In this document: one piece after another, positions 23,461 to 35,356 of the stretch | How the letters are laid out: every line of letters starts with the position of its first letter | How positions within the stretch are numbered: the stretch's first letter is position 1 | Source: Hibiscus mutabilis | Lineage: Eukaryota; Streptophyta; Magnoliopsida; Malvales; Malvaceae | Assembly: GCA_019671005.1 (NCBI GenBank) | Contig: CM033747.1 | Span: forward strand, 24,021,188 to 24,085,187 | DNA: 64,000 bases | Direction: 5' to 3' | Position numbers and translations under genes: made by a program | Notes under the pieces: model-generated | Told to the model about the DNA's origin: nothing | Databases searched by the model: none | The model's input: only the letters and a program-made list of their open reading frames with translations

Positions 23461-24706
23461 ATCTAAGCAGGGGCCTTTGATTCCTGCCTATTCGATGTCT
23501 TGCTGAACCACCAGGTCTCCCCGATAATCTTTGCCTTGATCCCTTGCCTCAAAAGGATTGAGCAGGAGATGCAGTGTTTACCGGTGTAGCAATAGGCTTG
23601 TTGGCACTAGGAGGACAATCTATGATAAAGTGGCCTTGTTCGCCACAATAGAATTAAGCTCTAGATTGCCTATGACAATGCCCCGCTAGGTGCCTATTCT
23701 AACAATAATTATAGATGGGATGCTATGAGTCTCGGCCTGAGCCTCCGATGCTATCAATTGAGGTTGCCTTTGCAAAAGATTGAGTCATAGTTTCTCACCT
23801 TGCAATGTCCCCTAAACAAGAAGACTGTGAATAAATATTCTATTTTGGGCCACGATACTTCTATTTCTTATATGGTTTAGGAGGACGTGATTCATCTTGA
23901 AACCTCTTCTTAGATTTTCCCAATCTATCAGTTCCCTGGGCGTTTTGAGTCGCTTCAGTTGCTTTAACCCTGTTCACAAGGTCTTGAAAATCAGTGATGT
24001 CCAACGCAGTAGACATAAGGCATAGCTCATCACTGAGCTGACAATAAACATTCTACACTTCTCTTTCTTCTTCTTGATATATTCCATACCATATTTGCAG
24101 TACTTGCAAAAATCATAGATATATTGTTCAACAGGTTAGTCCACCTTGGTTAAGATGGAAAAAGATGATATACCTTTTTGCGAGATAGAACTCGCTGATG
24201 TATTTTTTCAAAATTCTCGGAGGAAAAATTCCCATATCACAGCTTCTTCAGGGATCGTGAGAATAGTAGTCTCCCACCAATAAAGTATCTCGTCAGCAAG
24301 CAATACGATGGCACATCCCAGCTTGTGCTCGTCCGAACACTGCAGCTGTTTAATCAAAATTCTCAATGTTCTATCCAACTAGTATTCAACAATTTTGGGA
24401 TCATCGTCATCTCGATCAGTAAAGGTATAGGCTCAGTGCTGAGATAGCTTATCAATAGGGGCACGGTTGTAAGGGATAGCAGCTATAGAAGGTTGCGTAG
24501 TCTGCTCAGCTTTCATTGAAGTCATAACTTGTTTGAACATGTCTGCCATGTTTCGGTAGCATTCAGCTTGAGCAGACTGCAGCTCCGGCTCAAGGTATGG
24601 TGCAGGAGGGTTCTGCAGGTTTAGAGGGCCTCCTCCTTACCTCTTCGCCATGAGTCGAATAGCTAATAACGTGTCCATCTATGCGAGCTTCGTTAGAATT
24701 AGACAT
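23461..24706 (-). pseudogene. gypsy gag (element 5)
   Basis: The start ATG at 24706-24704 opens MSNSNEARIDGHVISYSTHG, parallel to the gag start of element 1. The capsid region (about 23940-24540) and nucleocapsid region (about 23600-23720) are recognisable only as broken frames; knuckle cysteines in the 23640-23710 region are partly lost. No frame over 60 codons survives, so decay here is greater than in element 1. Confidence 0.75.
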
Positions 24707-24840
24707 ATCTATGGTATAAAGGAAAAAGATTGAGTTAGCCGTTAAGTCACAATATACACAATAATTAAATTCTAGGTTGCAAATTCAATGCAATGGCAAT
24801 ATAATAAACTTAGATTTAGTCATAGAATCAACTAAACTCT

Positions 24841-24853
24841 AGCTCTGATACCA
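24841..24853 (-). other. Primer binding site, initiator Met tRNA (element 5)
   Basis: The minus strand reads TGGTATCAGAGCT four bases inside the LTR edge, the same site and spacing as in element 1. Confidence 0.92.
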
Positions 24854-24857
24854 TAAA

Positions 24858-27800
24858 TATAACACCCCTTCCCGGCCTGGTCGAGAACCGGTCAGAGTAT
24901 GTTATCAAACTTTAATACGATGATCAACTCAAAGTTTTAATCCTTAATCAATAATTTTGTAATATCCCAATTTTTGGCTAGTGACTATAATGTAAATTTT
25001 GAAAGTTTTGTGGCTAAAGTATAAAGTTTGGAAAAGTTTAGGGACCAAAGTGTAATTTTCAAAAGTTGTGTATTTTAACCCCGTAAATAAATAGTTCACC
25101 TCCAAGAATCATGGTTTCGTGTTACTCTAATTTTTCGTACGGAGTTTGTATTAATGGCTATAAAGTGATAAAGTTCAAAAAAATATTCGAATAATCGGAT
25201 CGAATCGAATATCTAGGATATTTTGAAGGATGATAAGGCAAGGTTAATTATGTTATTTTACATGTCTAAGATATTTTCTTTGTGTTGGAAGAATATGAAC
25301 CCTTGGATTTAAGTTGTTTTTCCATGTTAAATATGAGCTGTTGGATGAAAAATAGCAAGATCGTAATTTTGGAAAAAAATCACAAGGGTAAAGTTGGTAA
25401 ACTATTAACTCAAGATTAAATCTAGGCCATTGGATACAGGATAATGGCATGTCGTACATTATGGATTCATTGGATTTGAGGGCAAAATGGTTATTTCACT
25501 ATTTGGAGGAATTTTGATAATTTTATTTATTTTCCGAATGTGGAAATATAGAATTTTTGAAATAAATCCGATAGCTCAGTTAAGGTAGAATTGTAGTAGA
25601 AGTATTTAGTGAATATTAGGAAATCAGATTGAATTGAAATTTCAGAGACTGTTCCATAAGCCATGGAAAATCATAAAATGATATTTATAGAATAGTGGCC
25701 AGTTGAGAAGGGACTAATTTAGTTAGATTATAATGGAATGACAATTTTGAAACAAACTAGTAAACAAAGACTAGTTGGAGGGCAAATTGGTCATTTGGTA
25801 GGATGGCAATTTTGAAATATTTTTGAAATATTGAGGACGTTTTTGGAAGATGAAATATGCATGGATTTAATCTTGGCCCTTGATTTTGGATGAGATTAAA
25901 TTAGCCATTGGATTTAAAGGCTAAATTGTTAATTTCACTATTTAAATGAATTTAAAATTCATTTAATAGTTACAAGTGTAAAATAATAGGAAAAGATGAA
26001 CAACTATTCATCTTTTTCTAGCCATGTACCATGGGAGCTAGAGGAAACAAGAAAAAAAATTCCAAGCTCGATTTAAGCCCCGAACCACGATTTTTAGTCA
26101 AGTTCAAATCAAAGAAGGTTTGAGGCTCTATGAAAGAAAAGATCGAACTAAGATTTAATGAGGAATTGCGTTAAGTGGCCAAGGTGAGTGCAATTGCATA
26201 CATATCATGACACATTGATGTTTTATACATCATTGGGATGGCTTGCGATGAGCCTACCCAAATTTTATTGTCATTATATTTATGTCATGGAGCATATGAT
26301 TGACATATTTTAAATATGTCAAAAGTTAAATATAAATGCATGGATCACTAGTTATATATGATGTTATATTATGAATGTTATTTCGGGTATGAACTACCCA
26401 ATGTTAAATTATGTTGATATACATTGCCATTGATGAAATAAATATAGAATATATGCCCAAGTATGTCATTGAGGGACGGGGTATAGTTGGCATGCCATAG
26501 AGTCTAGCAGCACATTGCATATTCGGTTTAGCACTATAGTGTTTATAAAGGACACTTAGTGCATATGGTGGGCATGACCTTATGTGCATTATGGTGGGCA
26601 CGACCTTATGTGTATTAGCACTTTGGTGCAATTTGACTCATGTACCCAGGGTCCTCATAGGCTTATATTTGGGCTATGGTTTATTGGTCAATAAAGATAA
26701 ATAGGTGAACAAGCTTATGAGCTTTTGGAATAAATGGCAAGTATATTGGTAAGAAATTTATATCCAGTTTATATTATGTTAATATATGATTAACATGATG
26801 GTAATATATATCTAGTGATCATGATGCATTTATGCATATAAGGCATATTATGACAAACGGACAAGCATGAAAGTCTTATGACGTTGGCATATAGTAAATC
26901 ATTACTAATGCAATGTGAAAGTTGATGCATTGGCATATATATATCATGTTATATAAACATAGCCATGAAGTTGAATAAAGTTTAAATTATTGTTATTAAC
27001 TTCCTTTATTGCCTCACTAAGTGCATACTTAGTGTGTGTTTGATTGTGCACACGTAGGTAAATCAAGATGAGAGTGAGAAGAGCATTGCATCAATATTGG
27101 AAAGCTCAACAGGTAACATCCTAATTGAGGTTTGATTATTATAGTGCCATGTATACTTGCTAAACCTATTTGAGTTGTGATTGGCCTTTAAAGTTCATTA
27201 TGGTTTCATAATAATTGGCGTTTCTGGAAAGATTCAAAGTTAAAAGTAACCTCAAGTGATGAGTTGTATGCTAAGATAATTGAGAGCGTGTATGTTTTAT
27301 GATAGTCAATTGTTCCCTATAAGCATACATAACATCAAAAGACATTTGGAAATCAAATTAGGATGAATTAGAAATATAAAAATGCAAGGATGTGCAATTT
27401 GGGACAGGATGTACCAGTACTAAAGATTTGGGTTCAAAATTATCAAAACTTGAATTTTGTTTCAAATATCATTAATATTTAAGGATAGTAAAGTTGTGAC
27501 ATTCCTGACCCGTCTTCTTCATACAGATACGAAAAGGGGTGTTACAAATTTAGTGAGTCAAAAGTAATACAATATTCATCTCGGCGTCTCAAAACATTAC
27601 TAAATCAATACAGTGGAGCGGCGATTCGGTACAGGACTATAATCATCAATTTAGGTCCAATTTTAAACTTTTACAAGTTTTAGGGACTAATCTATAATTT
27701 CTATAACTTAGAGGTTTTCTCCCAAAATTAAACTTACCGATATGTAATTTAATCAATAAACTGTGTATATATAAATTTTCATGCCAATCGGAGGTCATTT

Positions 27801-30344
27801 ATCCATTCAATTAATCCCTATAATATTCAGTGACCATTCTATAATTTCTAAGAATTACTTTAATGGTTTTTAATAGAATTACATATATCGGTACCGGTAC
27901 TCGAGAGGCCATACCGATACGTCATGCATGATTCAAACATTATTAATTTCAATGACCAATATGTGTAACAATACACTTGTACCAATATCTATACGCATAT
28001 ATCATTATATTAATATTTATTTCGAACTCAATATTGGTATCAGTACAGGCTAAGCAGTACGATATGCGTGCCCTAGTTTTCAAATTGGATTAAATAGGAT
28101 ATCGGTACCTACATGACTGTATCAATATCCAGCTATAGTAATTTTCTAGTGCTGAAAATATGTACTGATACGCCCAAGGCAATATCAATACGCCTTGTTG
28201 ACCAGCGTTGACCTGGTCCAAAAATGCATACTCGTACCGATACGACATCACCCGTATCGGTACGGCAGGGTCTGTAATGATAGATTTGGTCTGGTTTTAT
28301 CCATTTTGACCTATCATACAGTGTCCAAATCCTACAAAATTCTACAGGCAAGTTTAATTAACCATGTTCTACTATCATGCCAAATTTAATAGTCATATGA
28401 ATCCATTTAAAGGGTTTTTACCTTCTTAGGACAAATATGAATATTTTACCACATTTAGCCAATTTCAAAACAACATTTTATGCCTTTTAGGCTTATACTT
28501 GCCATATGGAACTTATACACAACAAAAGGGCTATAAGTGGTTAGTTTAACTACTTTGGCACCATTCTAGGAGTTTATAAGGATAATAAACATTAATCTAT
28601 GCTCGTTGTGACTTGCTAAAAACCTTCAACCTTCTCGAACTCACAATGATGACTTCTTCAACGTGAAATGCATGAGATGAAATGCATTAGGCATACTTGC
28701 CTAGTAAGGTAGTCCTAAACAATATCAATAACTATGAGATGCATTCCAAATCGTGTTTGTCAATAACAATGTTGTAAATGATGTTCAATGACAATAATAT
28801 CATTTTCAATAATATTCCATGAATTGATTCAAGAAAGTGGATACACGAATTCCTACGCCTCACCAAATCAATGAATGGTCTAATCCCTCCGCCTCACCAC
28901 AATAAAGGTCGTAGCCCAAGGATCGTAGTCCACCCGTACCAATGAGCTCATGAATTCTATGGCATTCCAATTGTATCCAATGTCCTTTCGAATCCAAGTT
29001 TCAATAACAATGTCGATGTCTATGTTTCAATAGCAATAGCGATGATCAATGTTTCGACGAAAATATCAATGATCAATGTTTCAATGACAATATCGAAGAT
29101 CATGTTTCGATGAAACCATTGCCTATTTCAATATCCAATGGCTATTACAATGATACTTTCAATACCTGATAGTCAATATCTTTATGTATCAATATTACAA
29201 TGATGAGAATAACAATAACAATGATACTATGGTTGATGTTCAATACAATAGCTCACCGATGCTTACCAATGAAGCCTCTAAAGAGGTTCGATGCAATATC
29301 CTTTTACAAAAAGGTTAGCTATGCAAAAATCAATATCAATGAAACCGGGAAAGGCACCTAGCCTATTCTTGAGACTCTGACTACACTCACCTTGCTTTTC
29401 GAAGCTCCTAAGGCTCTCAGGTGACAACTCTCTTATTCCTAGCTTTTGATGGAGATGGTGACCATTCTTTCTCCAACTCTTGAGCTAGGTAAAACAATAG
29501 GAAGTGTTAGGATTAACAAGTTGTTATTGATATCAATGTTAGGATTTAAAATAGCTATTTGCTATTACGCCTTCCATGGATTGAAGCTTGGAATTCATGG
29601 GTGAAGCTTTAGGTTTCATGAGCTTCATCTTAAAATTAAACATCAATCATCCATGGAATCGAAGAATTGTTTGAGGGTTTTAGCTTACCAGATCGATGGC
29701 TATATGATGGAATCAATGGATTGAAAAAAGCTTGAGGTTTAGATAACTCAACAATAGAGGTGCTCTCTTAAAGGTTGGGAGGTGCTTCCCTAGAGGAAGA
29801 AGATGGTGAGGTTAGGAGATGATAATGAACCCGGTGAGTTTTGGAAAAGATAATGGCTTCCTCTTTTAACATTTTAAGGCATTATTATTGCACACGAGAT
29901 TGGCCATCCACCACTTATTCATAAACCAATAAAAAGGTTTCCCTTCAAGGAAGGAAACCTACTTAACTTTAACTTATTTTTATCTAAGCAATTAGGCAAC
30001 TCTCCATCAATTTTAGTTATCATCTTTTAACCAAAGATGAAATAATATAAGTTTACAAGCTACTAGGTGACTCATTTTCAAAAAAGGGAAAATTATGAGG
30101 TTGGTTCCTCAATTTTCAAGACTTTGCATCTTTGCCCCCAAACTATCAGTTTTCACAATTTAGTTACCATATAGCTTTCAATAAATTCAATAAGGTCCTT
30201 ATTCAGTAAATTGACTCACTTAGAGTCCAATGTTAATGTAGTTGACCATGCGGTCAAAGTCTATGCAATATTTGGACCTTTTTGGTGTAGGGTTTTCTAT
30301 CGTCGAAACCCAATTTCGACTAGACCGATTTTTAGGGTGTTACA
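24858..30344 (-). repeat. 5' LTR of element 5, split by a solo LTR
   Basis: The LTR consists of 24858-24957 plus about 27552-30344, roughly 2.9 kb once the inserted solo LTR and one target copy are removed. It is diverged from but clearly homologous to the LTR of element 1 (shared ends, palindrome cluster, CAATG-rich tract). Its edge at 24858 reads TATAACACC where element 1 has TGTAACACC, consistent with a G-to-A change. The other edge is GGGTGTTACA at 30344. Confidence 0.88.
24958..27546 (+). repeat. Solo LTR of a third gypsy family (2589 bp)
   Basis: It begins TGTAATATCCC and ends GGGGTGTTACA, with a perfect 5-bp target duplication aattt on both sides (24953-24957 and 27547-27551). There is no internal region, and the host LTR resumes directly, so this is a solo LTR left by LTR-LTR recombination. 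The orientation (plus) follows from similarity of its mid-region (ggtatagttgg at about 26481, hairpins at 26531 and 26618) to the plus-strand LTR of element 2. Short frames in it are not supported as genes. Confidence 0.93.
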
Positions 30345-31060
30345 TAATTAGCATTATGACAATGTTGTTGGATAAATTTCATCTCTTCCTCAGGGATGCA
30401 GCGTCGAATTATATTGTCATTACAAACCTTAAACAGATAAGGTTTATTCCAAAGATATTTTGTAGTATCTATAAGAAATATAGCCTTTTTGCGCCCAGCT
30501 ACATCAATAGGAGTCTTTCCACAAACCAAGTAATTCACTATATCAGCATACCACGGTGTTGCATTCACAACGAAAAGCGTTTTATCTGGAAATGCGTCGA
30601 CAATTTATAACTTATTTCCAGCTTCCAACCTCGAAAACTTATCGGCAACTTGATTTTCTGACCCCTTGCGATCTTTAATCTCAATATCAAACTCTTGCAG
30701 CAATAAGATCCAGCGTATTAGTCTAGGTTTCATAAAAACTATAACTTTTGCACCCACACGATAAGAACAAAACTTATCAAAAGCAAAAATTACTGCTAAA
30801 AATTCTTTCTTAAAAGTAGTATAATTGATTTGAGCTTCAGTTAGAGTCTTACTAACATAGTATATTGCATGAAATACGTTATCCTTGCATTGTCCCAAAA
30901 CTGTGTCCACAATGAAATCACTGGTGTCACACATAAGTTCAAATGGTTCTCCCAGGTGGGCGCAACAACAATCGGTGCGTTCACATGCATCATCAAAAAT
31001 GAATTTTCTACCTTTCTTCAAAAATAGGCATAGAGGTTTGGTGATCTTTTAGAAGTCCCG
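30345..31060 (-). pseudogene. Athila RNase H and start of integrase (element 6)
   Basis: RNase H (minus strand, 31021-30605) has FELMCDTSDFIVDTVLGQ, YYVSKTLTEAQINYTTFKKEFLA and RKGSENQVADKFSRLE. Between AKVIVF and MKPRLIRW about 15-20 residues that normally carry a conserved Asp-His pair are missing. Integrase follows with NATPWYADIVNYLVCGKTP and the first zinc residues EEEMKFIQQHCHNANY, cut exactly at 30345 by element 5. The rest of integrase is not found in the window. Confidence 0.86.
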
Positions 31061-32030
31061 AATGAATCTCCTGTAGAACCCAGCATGGCCTAAAAAACTA
31101 TGGATACCTTTCACATTTGTTGTGGTGGCAATTTTTCAATTACATCCACTTCGGCTCTATCAACCTCAATTTTAGCTTTCGAAATCTTGTGACCCGGCAC
31201 AATCCTTTTAGTGACCATCAAGTGACGTTTCCCTAGTTTACAACTAGATTGGTGTCTTCACATCGCTGCAATACATTCTCCAGATTGTCGACGCAGTGGT
31301 CAAAACTATTTCCATACACCAAAAAATCATACATGAAGATTTCAAGGGAATTGTCAATCATATCTAAAAATATTGCCATCATGCATCTTTGAAATATGGC
31401 TGGTGCACCGCAAAGACCGAAAGGCATACGATGGAAGAAAAATGTCCCAAATGGGCATGCAAAGGTGGTTTTATCATGGTCCTCGGGTGCAATAGCAATT
31501 TGATTATAGCCAGAATATCCATCTAGAAAATAGTAATATTCCCCAAATGAATCTCCTATAGAACCCAGAATGGCCTAAAAAACTGTGGATACCTTTCACA
31601 TTTGTTGCTGGTGGCAATTTTTCAATTACATCCACTTTGGCTCTATCAACCTCAATTTTAGCTTTCGAAATCTTGTGACCCAGCACAATCCTTTTAGTGA
31701 ACATCAAGTGACATTTCCCTAGTTTAATACTAGATTGGTGTCTTTACATCGCTGCAATACTTTCTCCAGATTGTCGACGTAGTGGTCAAAACTATTTCCA
31801 TACACCGAAAAATCATCCATGAAGATTTCAAGGGAATTGTCAATCATATCTAAAAATATTGCCATCATACACCTTTAAAATGTGGCCAGTGCATTACAAA
31901 GACCGAAAGACATACGATAGACGAAAAATGTCCCAAATGGACATGTAAAGGTGGTTTTATCATGGTCCTTGGGTGCAATAGCAATTTGATTATATCCAGA
32001 ATTTCCATCTACAAAATAGTAATATTCTTT
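31061..32030 (-). repeat. 485-bp tandem direct duplication within Athila RT
   Basis: The units are about 31061-31543 and 31546-32030; matching positions are offset by 485-486 bases (for example aatgaatctc at 31061 and 31546). The copies differ at many sites, so the duplication is old or arose by template switching between different element copies. Confidence 0.92.
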
Positions 32031-32400
32031 GCCTGCAAGTCGATCCAATATCTGATAAAGGAAAGAAAGAGGGAAATGATCCTTCCTTGTGGCTGTATTG
32101 AGGCGCCTGTAGTCTATACAAATACACCAACCCGTATGAATACGAGTTGGAATCAGCTCATTAGCATCGTTACGAACTATAGTTATGCCACTTTTCTTAT
32201 GGACACAGTGGACTGGACTCACCCATGCAGTATTTGATATTTCATAGATAATTCCGGCGTCCAACCATTTAAGGATTTCCTTCTTGACCACTTCTTTCAT
32301 CTTTTCTTTCAATCTTCTTTGCGGCTCAATGGACTGTTTGTTCTCATTATCCAGCTTAATCTTGTGCATGCATAGAGATGAAATAATGCGTTTAATGTCT
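31061..32400 (-). pseudogene. Athila reverse transcriptase with internal duplication (element 6)
   Basis: RT is read on the minus strand from about 32369: HKIKLDNENKQSIEPQRRL, KEILKWLDAGIIYEISNTAWVSPVHCV, GWCICIDYRRLN and VDGNSGYNQIAIAP. It then enters palm sequence that occurs twice as a 485-base direct duplication. In the upstream copy (about 31805) the catalytic motif reads FMDDFS; in the downstream copy (about 31330) it reads FMYDFL, with Asp replaced by Tyr. The thumb segment (VLGHKISKAKIEVDRAKVDVIEKLPPATNVKGI, FLGHSGFYRRF) is also doubled. Confidence 0.88.
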
Positions 32401-32819
32401 GCAACAGTCCATGTAATAGCACACTTGTGTCACTTAACAATATTTATCAACTTAGCTTCTTGTATTGCGTCCAGATTTGCAACGAAAATGACTAGGGTGT
32501 TTCTGTATCTCCAAGGAATACATATTTGAGATTATCTGGCAATTGCTTGAGTTCTAGAGTATGAGCTTTTTCAATAGATGGTTTAAAAAGTAGGAATTGA
32601 CCAGTGAGCCAGATCTAGAGACTCAACTTGCCACTTATGATGAATTTCCGTAGTGAGAACTTCCACAATGTGGTTACAATTTGGGAGATTTTCTTCTACC
32701 ATTGTCAGCACATTATCTTTAGCAATAAGTATACCACGATGAAGTAGGTCTTCTTGAATAATATGGTCGAAAATGTCGATATGATGACATTCTTTAGACT
32801 TTCTTCTAATATTAGCGTT

Positions 32820-33140
32820 GAACATCCCAAAAGTTCTTATTTTGATACATCAATTGTAGCTTTTCCAGTAGCTAAGAATGGGCGACCAAGAATGATAGGC
32901 ACATCCCTGTCAGCCTCGCAATAAAGAATAATGAAATTAGTTGGGAAAAAAACTTATATATACGAACAAGCACATCCTTGATTTGACCATTCGGATGAGT
33001 CATAGATCTATCATCCAATTATAATGTGACTGCAGTGGGCTTTATTTCTCCAATGCCTAACTTTTGGAAAGTAGATAGGGGCATTAAATTGATACTTGCC
33101 CCCAAATCACAAAGAGCTTTACTAAAGTAATGATTACCAA
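32820..33140 (-). pseudogene. Athila protease (element 6)
   Basis: Minus-strand aspartic protease. The active site reads KALCDLGASINLMPLSTF (about 33122-33069), with the DLGAS form seen in Athila-type proteases. It continues KLGIGEIKPTAVTL, a stop, LDDRSMTHPNGQIKDVLVR, and after a frameshift DRDVPIILGRPFLATGKATID (to about 32850). At least one stop and one frameshift break it. Confidence 0.82.
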
Positions 33141-33249
33141 TCATGCAAGGTGTAATGAAGCTATCTGGATCCTTCATATTTCTTGGTAGATGAGTAGATA
33201 TTAATGTGCTACACTATTTAGTGAGTTCAATGGTTTCCATTGCATTGAG

Positions 33250-34257
33250 CCTTTTTCTTCTTGGAGAATATATCCTTCACGAACTTTGTATAATTTGGAA
33301 TCTGTGTAAGAGCATCAATAAAAGAAATTTGAATTGTAAGTTGTTGCAAAGTATCATGAAAGAATTGAAATTGATTATCTGACTCAGTATTATTAAATCT
33401 TTAAGGAAAAGGTAGAGATGGATTATCTGACTGCTACGCCGGCAATGCGCATTATGGCAATAAATTTGATTGTAAAATAGATGGAACCAGAGTAATGACA
33501 AGAGGTAAATTACTCATCTTGCCATCGTTATCTCCATCTTTTATTGTATGATCAGTTACAGAGGACTTTCCCTGTTGGTGAGTAGATATGGGAACTAGTT
33601 GCGTCGAGTTAGTAGTCTGTTTGCCACTATGAAGAGTAATAGCCTTGCAATGCTCCTTACTCTTATTCACCGAATTCTCAGTATTGCTAGGTTGTATGCT
33701 CATCTGTCTAGAATTCATGTCAGTAGCTAATTGTCCCAACTGAGACTCCAAAGTGTGTATTGATGAAGAGTGACCTTGCACTGTAGCTTCAGTACGAGAT
33801 AAATGATTATGCATAATCTCTCCAAGAAGGGCAAATGGGTCAGAGATAGATGATGGAGCATAATGACTCATCTGAGATTGAGTTTGAGATGATGCTCTAT
33901 ATTGTGATTGCATGCCAAACTATGATTGCAGTGACTGTAAAACAATATGTTGTGGTTGCATTCGATTCTGTTGTGGCTGCAATAGAGCCTGCAACGTGAA
34001 CTGTTGCTGCGGGTAACTAAAGTTTCCTTGGCGCACACTAGAATTTTATTGAAAGAAATTGTTCCCAGAGTGAAATACTCATTGATGTTGTGCAGAATTA
34101 GAGTTACCCTAAGTCTGTCAATTAGCTGTGTTGTAAGATATACCCATGTTGTTGTCTCGCATGTTGCTGACATAACTAGCATTTTCTGCATGCTGTGGGC
34201 GATCCTCAAAGCTATGGTTCTATCTACAAATCTCACAGGAAAATACAGGGGTGATTG
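33250..34257 (-). pseudogene. Athila gag, C-terminal part (element 6)
   Basis: A 153-residue frame (33913-33452) carries SHYAPSSISDPFALLGEIMHNHL, THTLESQLGQLATDMNSRQ-type sequence and KEHCKAITLHSGKQT, the usual Athila gag C-terminus before protease. Upstream (34250-33920) a Gln/Asn-rich stretch and a zinc-knuckle region are shifted out of frame. At 34257 it is cut by a copia element; gag resumes at 39123. Confidence 0.83.
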
Positions 34258-34482
34258 TGTAAAGAAACAGAAAACTCTCTTTTCTGTATTTTTATTATGT
34301 TAAAGTTACAATATTTACAGCCTTATATAGACTTAGGAATAGGACTTTAAGTACAATTAGGAGTCCTACTTACATTAGACTAATCCTACTTGCATTAGAT
34401 TTACAACTATTCTAGGTAGTAGACTTTAACTAAAACTACTAATAATAATTAAATGTAAATACTTACACAGAATTAACTTATA
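34258..34482 (-). repeat. copia 3' LTR (225 bp)
   Basis: It pairs with 38898-39122. It is preceded in element orientation by the polypurine tract GAGGGGGAG (34491-34483). The minus strand has a TATA box (CTATATAAGG) at 34330-34321. Confidence 0.95.
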
Positions 34483-35340
34483 CTCCCCCTCAAGCTGGAG
34501 AATATACATTGTATAATCCCAGCTTGAATTTGAATTTCTCGAAGAAAGCTTTTGGCAAAGCTTTTGTTAGAATATCTGCTACCTGTTCTTCAGTAGGAAC
34601 ATAGTTCAAGACTGCCACTTCACTTGTTAGCTTCTCTGCAATGAAGTGTCGGTCAATTTCAACATTCTTTGTTCTGTCATTTGGATAGAGTTCTTAGCAA
34701 TTTGAATTGCATATTGATTATCACAGAACACTTCAAATTTTTCTTCTTTATTCACTCCTAGCTCCTTGAGCAGTTTTACCTACCAGATTCCTTTACACAT
34801 TCCAAGGGCTAATGTTCTGTATTCTGCCTCAGCACTGCTCCTTGAAACAACTATTTGCTTCTTGCTTTTCCAAGTGACCAAGTTCCCCCAAACGAAAGAA
34901 CAATACCCACTGGTTGACCTTCTATCTGTCAGCTCACTTGCCCAACTAGAATCTGTGAAGATCTTTACTGTCATGTCCAAGGTTTTCTTGTCATGTCCTG
35001 GTGTCCCTTTTAGATACCTTAGAATCCTCTTTACATCTTCCATATGTTCTTCAGTAGGATTAGTCATATGTTGGCTAACAATGTTAACTGGAAAAGCTAT
35101 GTCAGGTCTAGTCAAGGATAAATAAATTAATTTTCCAACTAACCTTTGATACAACCCCTTATCTATTTTTGAACTTGAATCTCTTTGATTGAATTTCAAG
35201 CCTACATCCATAGGTGTTTCGACTGGTTTGCAGCCTAGCATTCCAGTTTCAGTGAGTAAATCCAAGACATACTTTCTCATGTTAATGACCAATCCTTTGC
35301 TTGATCTGGCTACCTCCATGCCTAGGAAATATTTAAGTTT
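34483..35340 (-). pseudogene. copia RNase H and 3' end (TACA element)
   Basis: Minus-strand frame 35319-34780 covers the RT tail (ARSSKGLVINMRKYVLDLLTETGMLG, KPVETPMDVGLKFN, YQRLVGKLIYLSLTRPDIAF) and RNase H (VKIFTDSSWASELTDRRSTSGYC, SRSSAEAEYRTLALG). A stop after CKGIW splits the C-terminus; the following CDNQYAIQIAKNSI lies in downstream sequence to about 34690. A frameshift near 35345-35360 separates it from RT. It degrades the RNA strand during reverse transcription. Confidence 0.88.
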
Positions 35341-35356
35341 TCCTAGGTCTTTTATC

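Larger units (their letters stand above)
21660..30344 (-). mobile_element. Ty3/gypsy Tekay-like element 5, lacking integrase and 3' LTR
   Basis: Minus-strand relative of element 1: LTR (30344 to 24858, interrupted), iMet primer site, gag, PR, RT and RNase H. Similarity stops just after the RNase H signature DALRRK near 21660; integrase, chromodomain, PPT and 3' LTR are absent. Its right edge at 30344 lies inside the integrase zinc domain of Athila-like element 6, so it inserted there, with predicted target duplication taatt (30345-30349). The left side must have been deleted later, because no continuation of element 6 is found there. Confidence 0.85.

Noticed and set aside
30242..30610. 122-codon plus-strand frame
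   Set aside because: Antisense to the Athila integrase/RNase H frame and crossing the element 5 LTR junction, so it is a shadow.
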